64,000 nt of DNA, from assembly GCA_028023455.1 (NCBI GenBank), contig JAQFVV010006623.1, positions 87,501 through 151,500 of the forward strand, read 5' to 3'. Shown here piece after piece: positions 50,527-60,730 of this stretch. Each line of letters opens with the position of its first letter. Within the stretch, counting starts at the first letter, position 1. The translations under genes were made by a program, and so were the position numbers. Under the pieces are notes generated by a model, which did no database searches, was not told the origin of the DNA, and saw only the letters and a program-made list of their open reading frames with translations. Origin of the DNA: Epiperipatus broadwayi (taxonomy: Eukaryota > Onychophora > Udeonychophora > Euonychophora > Peripatidae).

Positions 50527-50891
50527 CTACGTAGTATCAGCTTGGGATTTGGGCTTTCGATCATCACATTTTCAATGGTATGGATGGCTGAAGAGGTCGA
50601 GGTTAGAGTGGGTTGAAGCATGTCCATTAAAATATGAAGATTTGCTATCCTAATATAAGCTGAGCACTGATTATATATATATGTATGGGAGATGATAATC
50701 TGGACCAACTGATGAGTGCTGGTTGAGTACGACATACGTATATTGATGATTATTTATCTTTTTTTACATTTTTGTGGTCATGTGTAATTAGTGGTATGAG
50801 ATAGTGTGAATAGCTGAAGGGTTGCTTGAAAGTCTGTGTTCAAATCCCCTATATTTACAATTAAGCTCCAGGTAAATCCTACGTAGTATCA
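50527..50891 (+). repeat. Unclassified repeat R1, copy 2, with 13-bp TSD
   Basis: The 339-bp body (50540-50878) matches copy 1 at 31.3 kb and is bounded by the perfect direct repeat CTACGTAGTATCA (50527-50539 and 50879-50891), showing it is a mobile element. Near its 3' end is TAGCTGAAGGG (A-box-like) and, about 18 bases on, GTTCAAATCCCC (50838-50849), a good pol III B box. A tRNA-like unit at the 3' end on the same strand is the reverse of normal SINE layout, so orientation and class are unclear. No poly-A tail is present. Confidence 0.78.
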
Positions 50892-51077
50892 ATGAATTTT
50901 CTTCCGATTGATATGTAGATAAATAAACGACAGGATGGATAGATAAAAAATAGTGTGTAAATAGATTGGTCGATAGATAGATAGCTAACAAATAAATATT
51001 CCAAGAATTATCAACAAAGATATTTAAGTAACTAGTTGTTTATCTATATGTATAGTGAAAGGGACAGGAAAAAAACT
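50892..51077. repeat. Short GATA-type simple repeat region
   Basis: Unique A/T-rich DNA with GATAGATAGATAG near 50975-50988. No gene. Confidence 0.5.
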
Positions 51078-51213
51078 GATAAACATGTTTTTTTTTTTTT
51101 TCATATGTCATAGCATCGACTGGGAGGCGAACCCACAACCGTCTGCAACGAACTATTTGCTTGCAAGGCGACTGCGCTGACCTCTCGGCTAACAACGCTT
51201 GACGATTTAGATG
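51078..51213 (-). mobile_element. tRNA-like SINE, variant with long anticodon/variable arm
   Basis: Minus-strand copy: GTCAAGCGTTG, AGCCGAGAGGTCAGCGCAG (A box), GGGTTCGCCTCCCAG (B box), CGATGCTATGACATATG and an A tail. Between CTTGCAAGC and the T arm it has about 12 extra bases (AAATAGTTCGTTGCAGACGG region) compared with the 13.3-kb copy, giving a longer variable arm like those of type II (Leu/Ser) tRNAs. GATAAACATG / GATTTAGATG (51078-51087, 51204-51213) may be a decayed TSD. The short minus-strand frames here are shadows of the SINE. Confidence 0.88.
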
Positions 51214-51446
51214 AATAAGGAATATACACATATATTTGTTTATTTATATAGTATGAGATCATCATTGCATTAAAAACTGCTTGCATTCAAATAAAAATAA
51301 ATGATAGACGATTCATTTGTAATATTCCAACAATCTTTATGACATTTAAATAAAATGAAGCATATAATAAATAATATATCAAAATATCATAACTTCATTC
51401 TTATAAAATTTGTTTAATAAAATATAAATAATACATTTAAAAAACT
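51214..51446. other. Non-coding sequence
   Basis: A/T-rich; nothing supported. Confidence 0.4.
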
Positions 51447-52310
51447 CTCAACATTTCAGTCTTTCTCAAGAAATTTTTTTTAAAAAAATAAAAATATATT
51501 TAACCAAATATATATATATATGTGTGTGTGTGAACAAGATTGTGGAATATAACTGAAATGTTGTTTATATTTTTATATAGTAATTATAAAATACATTTTA
51601 TTAAATAAGCTTTGTAATAAGTATGAAATTGTTATTCCTATAAATGTATAAATAAATAACTATGGAATTTAAATATGATGGAATTTTAAAATATTTGGTT
51701 GTAAATATATATATATAGATTCTACCATTAAATTAAGGGGTTTTATATACACCCATCATGGCGTATTCATTTAAATTACAAAATGGCTGGATTAAAATGT
51801 TTTTTGTATCGCAATTTCTATTCTTGTAAATTTAAAGCAGATAGGAAAAAGAATATTGAAAGATATATTGATGACTTAATAAATGTAGGGTACAGGAAAA
51901 GGATATTATACAGGCAATTGAAGTTGTTTTATAGTAAAGTGAAGTTTAAACATAAAGTGAATGTAAGAAATAAAGCAGACAAAAGTGGATTTCTTTAGCA
52001 TATGTGCCATTTATAAGAATGAAGTTGAAAGGTATAATTTGTAAAGATTATAATATAGGATTCTGTTCACATTTGTGTTTAAAGACTAATAAATAATTCA
52101 AAAAATAATGTGGAAGAAATGAATAAATATAAAGTGATTTATTCAATTGCCTGCAGTGAAATTGGTTGTAATGCTATTTATTATGGTAAAATGAAGGCTA
52201 ATGTTTCAATGCAGTTGCAACAGCATGTGTATCAAATAAAAAATCTAAAATTGATACTTATAATGTGTGTAAAAAGATTGTTTATGATCACATACATTTT
52301 TTATTAATAT
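51447..52310 (+). mobile_element. Penelope-like element, C-terminal remnant with GIY-YIG domain
   Basis: Two frames, 51783-51998 and 52110-52307, with a third frame between them (about 52000-52090) carry successive parts of one protein. The first (YIDDLINVGYRKRILYRQL) resembles the thumb/linker after the Penelope reverse transcriptase; the middle (AYVPFIRMKLKGIICKDY and IGFCSHLCLKTN) matches the conserved FxPF/Y segment before the endonuclease; the last (KVIYSIACSEIGCNAIYYG, then LQQHVYQIKN) is the N-terminal half of a GIY-YIG endonuclease with both Y motifs in the forms VIY and YYG. It ends before the catalytic Arg/Glu segment. The RT core is missing. CAACATTTCAGT (51450-51461) and ACTGAAATGTTG (51551-51562) form an inverted pair just upstream. 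Confidence 0.78.
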
Positions 52311-52439
52311 CAGTAAATTGCAACACTATTTTTGAATTTATATAAGATTATTAATTGCTTTTATTAATTATTTATCAAAACTAATATTTAAAATTCATTT
52401 GAATGTTGCAAAATCAAAAATCAGGTTAGTCATGTCATT

Positions 52440-52745
52440 CCAGTCTATTTTCTTTAAATTTCTCTATAGCCCTGTCCTTTTTGCCTTTTTTAAAAAAGAG
52501 AATCTTTCTTATACTTTCTTTTTATATATTTGTAATATATCCTTTAGAATTCTTTCGCTTCTGAGAATATATTGAAGTCAGTCCTCTTCCACTTATTTTA
52601 TTATCATTCTTAAATAAATATATTTTTATTCATACTTTTTAATACTTCAACATTTCTTGCTTTAACTGTCCAGTATTTTTAATATTCCTCTCCAAACTTA
52701 TTATTGGTTAAAATTTCTTTTTCGTTAGCATTTTGAATTTTTATG
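52440..52745 (-). mobile_element. Possible LINE C-terminal fragment
   Basis: On the minus strand EEYxKYWTVKARNVEVLK resembles the YGxExWTLK..D...L block that follows the LINE reverse transcriptase, and is followed by Lys-rich fragments with several stops. The resemblance is limited to this one block. It lies on the opposite strand from the Penelope remnant. Confidence 0.35.
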
Positions 52746-53099
52746 CTATATTGCCCAAAACACATACACACACAAATTCTCTAGTTGAAAGCCTATTTAG
52801 TCATTTACATCTTAAAGATATAAGATGCTCATTAAAAATTATGTAGTCCTTAAATTAAATTTTAGAGTAATTTGTATTAAAGAAATGTGGATAATGGCAA
52901 AATATTGTCAGTGATGTTTATATGTTATTGCTTATCATTGTATTATCTTATTTTCTAAAATATCTCTATTTGTCTTCTTCAGAGAACTTACATACATTTA
53001 ATAATTACTCTTTCTATTTTAGTTTCTTTCTTATTTTCTCCTTACCTTTTAACCAGCTTTTTATTACAAACAAAGTTAATACTGATCTATATTGCACAC

Positions 53100-53960
53100 C
53101 AAAGAACCTTTAGAAAAAAATAATAAAGCCTAAATGCATGATATTGCATTGGATTAAGATTCAAGACATCTATTCAAAATCCATTGGCAAAGAATTGCAT
53201 AAAAGTATTAATTTTAACAAAACCTTTTTTTATGTTGTTGCTGTACAGGCTGCTATTTTATATGGATATGAACTGGTGAAAATTCAGAATTTATTGCCTT
53301 TTAATGCTACTCCATTTTTCTTTGTTATTGATATCACTAAGTTATTACTTTATTAAAACCAGCCTTTCCTCATACATTCAGACCATATGTTTATGCAAAC
53401 TACAAAACTGAATCTGTCATAACAAAAAATAATTTTTTGACAAATTTGAGCTTGAGCATTCCACTTACTTCCATAGGAATTCCTCAGACTAATCTGACAT
53501 TTAGTGATGATGCTAATAGTATTTTAATGTACCAACTGTACAAAAAAGCATTGGCAAAGGAAAAAAAATCCTGATTATCAAGAGCAAAAGTCATTTCAGC
53601 AATAAAGAAATTGTGCACATAAAACTGAGCAATACAAAGGTGAAGATGAAGTGAAGAAGCTGAGGTCCAGTTTATAAAGTGTTTGGAAAACTGTAAGAAA
53701 TAGAAGGTTATAAAACAACTCATCAGAAAATAAGGGGAAAACTGTCATTAAACAAAGACAATATTATTAATTGCCTTGATAATCTTGCTGAAAAAGAAAA
53801 ATGTAATCTTGCAGTCAAAGAAAATGGTTTACATCTTTTAGAATTTAAGATTAGTTTCATTAATAGGGTTTATTTGGAATAGAAAATTATAAACAGATTT
53901 CAGATTAGTTCAAGTCACCTACAAAAGTGGAAAAAAACAAAACCAATGATTTTAAAACCT
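53100..53960 (+). other. Unassigned, partly open plus-strand segment
   Basis: Three short plus-strand frames follow each other: 53138-53356, an open frame without an early Met at 53341-53573 (ending in a stretch reading DDANSILMYQLYKKALAKEK), and a Lys/Glu-rich frame around 53725-53960 (LSLNKDNIINCLDNLAEKEK). Composition is more protein-like than neighbouring DNA, so this may be a decayed gene or a transposase I cannot name. The first frame contains VVAVQAAILYGYE, slightly like the LINE xLYGxE block, but without further support. Confidence 0.3.
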
Positions 53961-54249
53961 ATAATTTGTAAAGAGTACAAAATGTCATTGCTCTTAATCC
54001 ACAGTGGCTATAATACAGTTTTGTAATATAAATGCTCATGAAGTATCTCATATTGCTCTTAAATAATGTATCTGTTTTATTATAATTATCATTCCAAATT
54101 TGATTTTTTTTATTATAAACATTATTTACAATAAATATTAAAATATTTGTATAAAAAATTAAAAATATATAGCCATAAAATTGCAAAAGTGGAGAAATAA
54201 AATTACTTTTATCTAGAGTAGTTTCAAACTGGAATCCATTAATTTTTTC

Positions 54250-55990
54250 TAATAATCAGTTATTCATCATTATCAACCATTATCAATCCACTGCAGGATG
54301 AAGGTCTCTCCAAGTTTAATCCATCTTCTCCGATCTTTAGCTTCTCTTCTCCACATCACCCCTACACATTTTCTTATTTCATTCATCCATCTTACATGTG
54401 GTCTCCTTCTGGGTCTTTTACAATCTCTTGGAATCCAGTTTAAAATTTCAATTGTCCATCTATTATCATCTCTTCTAGCAATATGTCCAGCCCAACTCCA
54501 CTTCAATCTTTTAATTTTTTCAATGAGGTCAGTAACACCTGTTTGTTCTCTTACCCATACATTGCGTTTTCGATCTCTTCTTGTTACTCCCAACATACAT
54601 CTCTCCATACTTCTTTGAGTGGTCTGAAGTCTCTGTATTGATCTTCTATTAAGTGTCCAAGTCTCAGATCCATAAGTAAGAACTGGTAAAACACATTTGT
54701 TAAAAACCTTTCTTTTCAAACACATAGGCATATTTCCTTTTAATATCAAGTTATTTCTACCAAAAGCACTCCAGCCAAGTTTAATTCTATGATTAATTTC
54801 CTCTATTATGTTTCCATCTGTATTAATAATCTGACCAAGGTATTTGTAACTCTTAACTTCTTCTAATTCATCATAATCAATCTTTATTTTCATATTTTGA
54901 GCAAATCGATTAAACATTACTTTAATCTTTTTAACATTTATCTTTAGTCCTACTTTCCTACTTTCATCTGATAACTCCTGCAACATTTCCTGCAGCTCGG
55001 AAGCATTATTTGCAAAAACAACTACATCATCTGCGAAATCTAAATGACTTAAATAATCTCCATTTACTTTCACTCCTTTAGTTTCCCATTTTAATCCACA
55101 AAATACTTCTTGCAGCACTGTTGTAAAAAGTTTTGGAGATATGGAGTCACCCTGTCTTACACCTTTCTTAATGTTGACTTTCGCAGTATCATTATGTAAT
55201 CTAATTGTTGCTGTTGCATTTTTATAAATATTCTTTAAAATATGACAATATCCTGGATCTATACCTTGATGATCCAATGCTTTAATCACTGAAGAAATGT
55301 TTATAGAATCAAATGCCTTTTCATAATCTACAAATCCAAAACATAATGACAACTCATATTCATTTGTCCTTTCTATAACTTCTCTCAATACTTGAATATG
55401 ATCTACTGTACTAAAACCACTTTTAAATCCAGCTTGTTCTCTTGGTTGGTGAAAATCCAAGGTTCTCTGTAGACGAGTTGTAATTATCTTGGTAAAAATT
55501 TTATATAAAAGTGATAAAAGGCTGATAGGTCTGTAATTTCTAATATCTTCTTTATCACCTTTTTTAAATATTAATATTATTAATGCATTTTTCCAATCAT
55601 CCGGTACATCTTTATCATTTAGACATTTGGTATATAACTTTGCTAATATTTTTTTCTGTTTCTTCACCTGCTTCTTTTAATATATCAATTATAATTCCAT
55701 CATTACCTGGAGCCTTTCCTTTTTTCATACATTTAATTGCATTTCTCACTTCTTCATTTAAAATTCTGGGCAATTCGGAAGATGTAATAGATATAGGAGG
55801 TACTTGTTCTTTATTACTATATAATTCTTGATAAAAATCTTCTACCAATTTCATAATGTCATCCCTCTTTTTAGTAATAATTCCATCTTTTTTCCTTATT
55901 GCAGATATAAATTTCCTACCAATACCAAAATGTTGTTTTACATTCTTAAGACTTTTATTTTCTTCTACAGCTTTTCTTGCTAGTTCACAG
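54250..55990 (-). mobile_element. RTE-type LINE copy 1 (best preserved, 5' truncated)
   Basis: A non-LTR retrotransposon fragment with reverse transcriptase and C-terminal domain on the minus strand. It starts abruptly near 55990 inside the endonuclease-RT linker (ENKSLKNVKQHFGIGRKF) and ends at 54250 shortly after the stop codon with a TTGATAATGATGAATAACTG tail, the same 3' end as copy 4. There is no poly-A tail, which is normal for RTE elements. Three other copies lie in the window (22.4, 33.3 and 49.5 kb). It is similar in layout to RTE/BovB elements, known to be widespread in animals. Confidence 0.95.
54273..55990 (-). pseudogene. RTE reverse transcriptase, C-terminal part, one frameshift
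   Basis: The longest frame (54273-55667, 464 codons) carries the RT motifs in order, residue numbers counted from its first Met: IFKKGDKEDIRNYRPISL (33-50), FKSGFSTVDHI (81-91), FVDYEKAFD (112-120, first catalytic Asp), GVRQGDSISP (169-178), FADD (211-214, catalytic pair), YKYLGQIIN (274-282), YGSETWTL (332-339) and the C-terminal GHIARRDDNRW (394-404) and RPRRRPHVRW. The upstream part (55615-55990) is open in another frame; one extra A in a run of seven (plus-strand T run 55649-55655) causes the shift. Except for that indel and the 5' truncation the coding sequence is intact, so it inserted recently. The Met at 55667 is not a real start. Confidence 0.93.
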
Positions 55991-58899
55991 TTATATTTTT
56001 TTTATTATAATGAAATAAATTTGCTTTTTATTATTATAAGTATTAATTACCCTAATATTACAATATTTGTTTTAAAAAGTAGAAAAAATAGTAATAATTT
56101 GCAAAAGTAGAAAAAAAATTACTTCTATTTAGACTACAAATTGTATGATAAACTGCTAAATTTGAAGAGGGATCACAAAACATATAACTAAATTCAAACT
56201 AATTTGATTTTTGCAAAATAGAAACATACTTAGAAATGTAATGAGATGGACATCTGTTTAATTTTTAAAAAATATATGAAATTAAGACATTTATATCAGT
56301 CTCACATACCAGTTGTAGGCATTGAGAGTTAAAAAGACAAGTTTGGATTAGAGAAATCTTATATAAAATATATATTACACCATACTTAAATTCCTGTCTA
56401 TACAAATAGTTGAAATACAATAAAATGATGGTATAGTTTTCAGAAGATATATAATAACCTTTGCTATCCATCATATGAAGAGAAGACTAAAAGCTAAATA
56501 AGTCTACCAGGCTTAACTATAGCAAATTAAATGAATAATAACTTGAATTGACAATTCTGCTGAAAACAACAGAAATAGATATAGACAATCAAACAAGCAA
56601 CCAACAACAAATGACAGATGTAATGCATCACAAAGAATAAATGAAACTGAAGTGCCTTGGGTTATTTAAAAAAGTATATTTCCATTTTCTCTGCAATAGG
56701 AGGAGATACTGATATATTATTAATCTGAGACTTACAGATAAATAAATATAGTAAATAAAATAAATAGTAATTATAAAGAACTTGTTAATAACAAATTTTC
56801 AGTGACAATTTCCCAGAAATTTTATAATTTTAGTTTAATTTTAAATATTGTATTTTAGGAATTGTTTACATTCTTTTAAATTTCTTTATATTCATAAATT
56901 AACAAAAATCTTATCTTTGAAACATAAATAAAAAAGCAATTGTTTTAACTATAGTTAGAAATATTATTCTAACTTTCCTGTAATTAATACTCCATAGAAT
57001 AAAATCTGTAACTATTAAAGACTTTGCATATCTAATTAATAACTTTTGCTTCAAGGCTTATCTTGAAAATTATTCCTATGGTCTTACCATTAAACTGGAA
57101 ATCAATAACTATATGAGGCAAGAAGGAGGTCTAGGATAATATCAAAAACTATCATTAGTTAAATATTAAACCTTAAGGACTTTGGTAGTTGTAACTATGC
57201 AAACTGAACTGTCATTATTTAATTTGTATTCATTTATGTATGAATAATATAAATCTTTGGACATTGCCCTTAATGATTTATAGGTGAATCTAAGGAACTC
57301 AGAGAAATTTAGTTCAGAGATTTATAGATGTATATTTCTACAAGTTCATCAAATTTACTCATTATTATTAAATAATTTTAAAATGAGTTGTGGAAGTAAT
57401 TTATTTTTATCTTTATTGCTTACTTAATCAGCAAAGTGGTCCATAACTGCAAAAATTCAGTTTGGTCTTATCCATGTCATGAATCATATAAAGCACATAC
57501 AAACTTCTTTTCTTATCAATAACACTTTTCTATTATCTATTACATCAGATTCTTTACGTGTTTCTCTAAATTTTCTTTCAATTATTACTATCCACCTTTA
57601 TCTTTCTAATTCAAAGTTAAATTATAACTTTTTTTTTGTTAGTTTTTCTTTTTTCTGTTCTGTTCCTTAAGTATTTATTTATTTAGATAATATTTTTTGG
57701 TAGAGTTGCGAGTTATAAGTTCTAGCATCAGTTAATAATTGGGATGAATTGACTTTAACTATTTTACTCTACTGCTACTTGGGTACTCAAATATTAAATA
57801 TACTATTAGCAACCAACATGTTCTAACCTACATTCTGACAAGCAATTTCCTTTAAATGTTTTAAAAATATTTTTTTTTTTTTTAAATTTAGTTTATCATT
57901 TAATTTTCAATATTGTTTTATTATATAGATCATTGATTTTTTTTCCTAACATCTATTATTCTTAACGAATAATGTTCTTTTTTTTTTTTTTTTTGCATTT
58001 TTAAATACTATCTAATTTAATTTTTCTAATAACTGAATTGTCTGCAAAACCTCTATCAATTTCACTTTGTATACAGTGCATTCGAACAGAAAAACTAAAT
58101 TTATTTTGAATCAGTATGTAATCCAAATGAATTTTATTGTCTAAATTTTTATTAAATTCATCTTAAAAATAACATTACTTTTATTGTCAGTAGATGGCAG
58201 AAAATTCTAACAATTGTATTGTATTGCGGTCACTAACTCATAATATTTAAAAATTAAATAAACATAAAAATTAATTTTAATATTATATTAATAATTTGGA
58301 ATAAAATTTAGCTTAAAGATTTTTTTAATATATAAATATATAGCAAGATTTCACTAATTAAATCGATTCGTGGTATTACGTCACTGTACCGTTGCTGTAA
58401 AGTATCTTGAAAGGTTAAGCTTATGCGTTGTTTTTTTTTCTGTTTATTTAGATTTTAATTTATTTCTTGATACGTATAGAGTAGCAGATATCTATCATAA
58501 GGGATTTAAAATTTTGATAATGTAATTAACAATGATTTTTTTTTAATTCGATGATTATTTACTAAGGTTATATTAATCAAAATAATTTTTTAAGGCTCAT
58601 AGCAAACGTTTGCTGCAACTTAAGATTTAGTTTTAAAATTAAATATAAAATAGACTGTGGTTAAGAAGTAACAAGCAATGGTGTAGTGCTGATAAAATAT
58701 CATTAAATCAATCACAGTTACAGTGAAATTATAAATTTAAAATTTTTTTAGAATTATTACATTAAAATTGAGAGTTGAAATATCAAAGCTGGAAAAAAAA
58801 CATGATACTTATAATTGAGGCTCTTGACGTTACCAAACCTTATTGATCATATCCTCATTGGCGATATTATTATCAAAATATATGCTATTGCACTTTATT
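55991..58899. other. Non-coding sequence
   Basis: A/T-rich with long T runs near 57870 and 57980. Around 58360-58410 CpGs are a little more frequent and TTACGTCAC, a CRE-like octamer, occurs once. No gene is supported. Confidence 0.45.
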
Positions 58900-60250
58900 G
58901 GAAAGTTCAGAATTGCATGCCATATTTTCATTTGTATTTCATTTTTAAATCTTAAATTTATATTATTATTGCACAATCTGCAACTTTAAAAGCATTCTGC
59001 CCAGAAGCATCCCTATATTGATGAACTTCACTTTAAAACATTAATTTAGTGTTATTTTCCTTTGGTACTAAATTAGTTTTTTTGAAATTGCATAAACTAA
59101 GATCGCATCTATGGCCTCTAAGCTTTTCATTAAATCAATTAACAGAGTTTTAAATTGCTAAAGAATATTTTTCGCTGATTATCTTTTTCAGGTAATCTTT
59201 ATTTTAATTATTGAAAAGACAACAAAATCTGTTGAATCACGTTTCTTGCATAATTCTTTATCGTCTATAATTTTGTCTTGGCTCTTTAATTTTTCAATTT
59301 TGGTTTCAAATCTAAAATTTAAATGTGCCTTAGAATGTAGGAACTCTATATTGCAAACCTATACATCAAACTTATTGCTGTATGATTTTACAATCAATAT
59401 TAAGTAATCTACTTTTATCAACATTGTTGCATTCCAAATATTTCCATTGTACTTGTTTAAATAGTGGGTGAATTTTTCCAAAAATCTTAAGATTTCATAA
59501 ATTCTAAAGCCATAGCTCTACCTACAGCAAGTTCTAAGGATATCCACTTTGTTTGCAATATATGACTAATTTTTATAGGCATTTTGTCTTTATTTATTAC
59601 CTAATAGAGGGATCTGTAAATCAATTAACAAGTTGATAAATAGGCAGTCCATTTTTGTGGTTCAGATCTTAGAAATTCTAAACCTTTTGACAAGCTTTTT
59701 AAAGAAACTTGAGATGTAGTTAATTGGAATGAGTGGGCATGTGCATTTTGCTAAAACAAGTATAGAGATTTCAGCTTTTGATATCTTGCATTATTAATTT
59801 TTAATATCACATTCTTTTTAGGTTTACTTTCACAATATTTGTTGTATTCAGTCCTTAAATATTTAAGATACCACCTTACTATATATACTAAAATTATTAC
59901 AATTCCTTGTATTTTGTTTATAATAATATTAGATTCATACAGCAATTACTATATCCTACATTACTGATTAAATCTTCAAATCAACCAGATGGACCATATT
60001 TTCAACAACTAATAAATGGTGAAATATCTGCTTTAAGCCTTGATACTTAACATCTTATCTTTATTTGTGAAAATATTGTGTTAAAGGTTTTATTTTTATA
60101 TGTATAATTAAATCAGAATACTTTGCATAAATTTCTCATTTCAGTATTCTGCATTGAATATTGGTGGAATTTTCTTTCACTGAAATTATTAAATGATTTA
60201 TGTTTTAAGCCATTCACTCCTAAGCTTCTGTTTATAATGCTTTTATTGAG
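58900..60250 (-). mobile_element. hAT-superfamily transposase remnant (BED finger type)
   Basis: Minus-strand fragments follow the order of hAT transposases of the ZBED/SCAND3-like group. Near 60070-60240 QCRILKxEIYAKYSDLIIH and the next residues resemble a BED zinc finger (C, C, EI.A.YSDL..H pattern; one Cys and one His lost). Near 59760 YQKLKSLYLF then AHAHSFQLTTSQ matches the CHSLHLAAS block; LSKGLEFLRSEPQKW follows. Near 59550 TKWISLELAVGRA is the strongly conserved TRWLSLE.AV.R block. Near 59330 CNIEFLHSKAHL resembles the NLEFQSEKPRIH block. Stops and frameshifts occur in every segment. No terminal inverted repeats were identified. Confidence 0.72.
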
Positions 60251-60476
60251 CATTGTCAAAGGATGAAATTTGATAATTTATAAAAAAAATGATTCACTAC
60301 ATTGGAGTATAAATACTGATAGATATAGTGTTAATTGGAGTCTCAAGAATATTCTGTAACCTGGTTGAAATTACGTTATCTTAACTGATAAAAATTTGGT
60401 TTAACATATTCATGTCATAGTTGTGCACTATTTACAATGTAATGTTGCCAGGTTTAGCAAATAAAAGTAGTATATA

Positions 60477-60730
60477 AAAAATGTGTGTACATTTAAATAT
60501 TCATATATATAGTATTTGATAATATATTTTCTTCATCTACCATTAAATGTTAAATGTGTAGAAAATTTTAAACTTTTCAAATACAAACAATTGTTAATAA
60601 TTTGTCTGCTATTATTAACAATTGTTTGTATTTGAAAAGTAAATAATTTAAAATTTTCTATAAATTCAACATTTAGTAATAGACCAACATATCGTATCCT
60701 ATATATAAGAATATATGAGTACATATTTTA
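60477..60730. mobile_element. Fold-back element F (~250 bp palindrome)
   Basis: Centred near 60606: TTCAAATACAAACAATTGTT pairs with AACAATTGTTTGTATTTGAA, flanked by GAAAATTTTAAA / TTTAAAATTTTC and AAATGTT / AACATTT. Outer parts pair less well. The loop is about 20 bp. It lies just upstream of the hAT remnant but has no shown link to it. Confidence 0.82.

Noticed and set aside
50511-51286. Several minus-strand frames of 60-75 codons
   Set aside because: They lie over repeat R1 and the SINE at 51.1 kb; the same frames are not kept in the other copies.
54298-54618. 106-codon plus-strand frame
   Set aside because: It is antisense to the RTE reverse transcriptase C-terminal domain and has no motif of its own.
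58380-58390. TTACGTCAC as a CRE-type promoter element
   Set aside because: One octamer in AT-rich DNA without a neighbouring gene is not enough.
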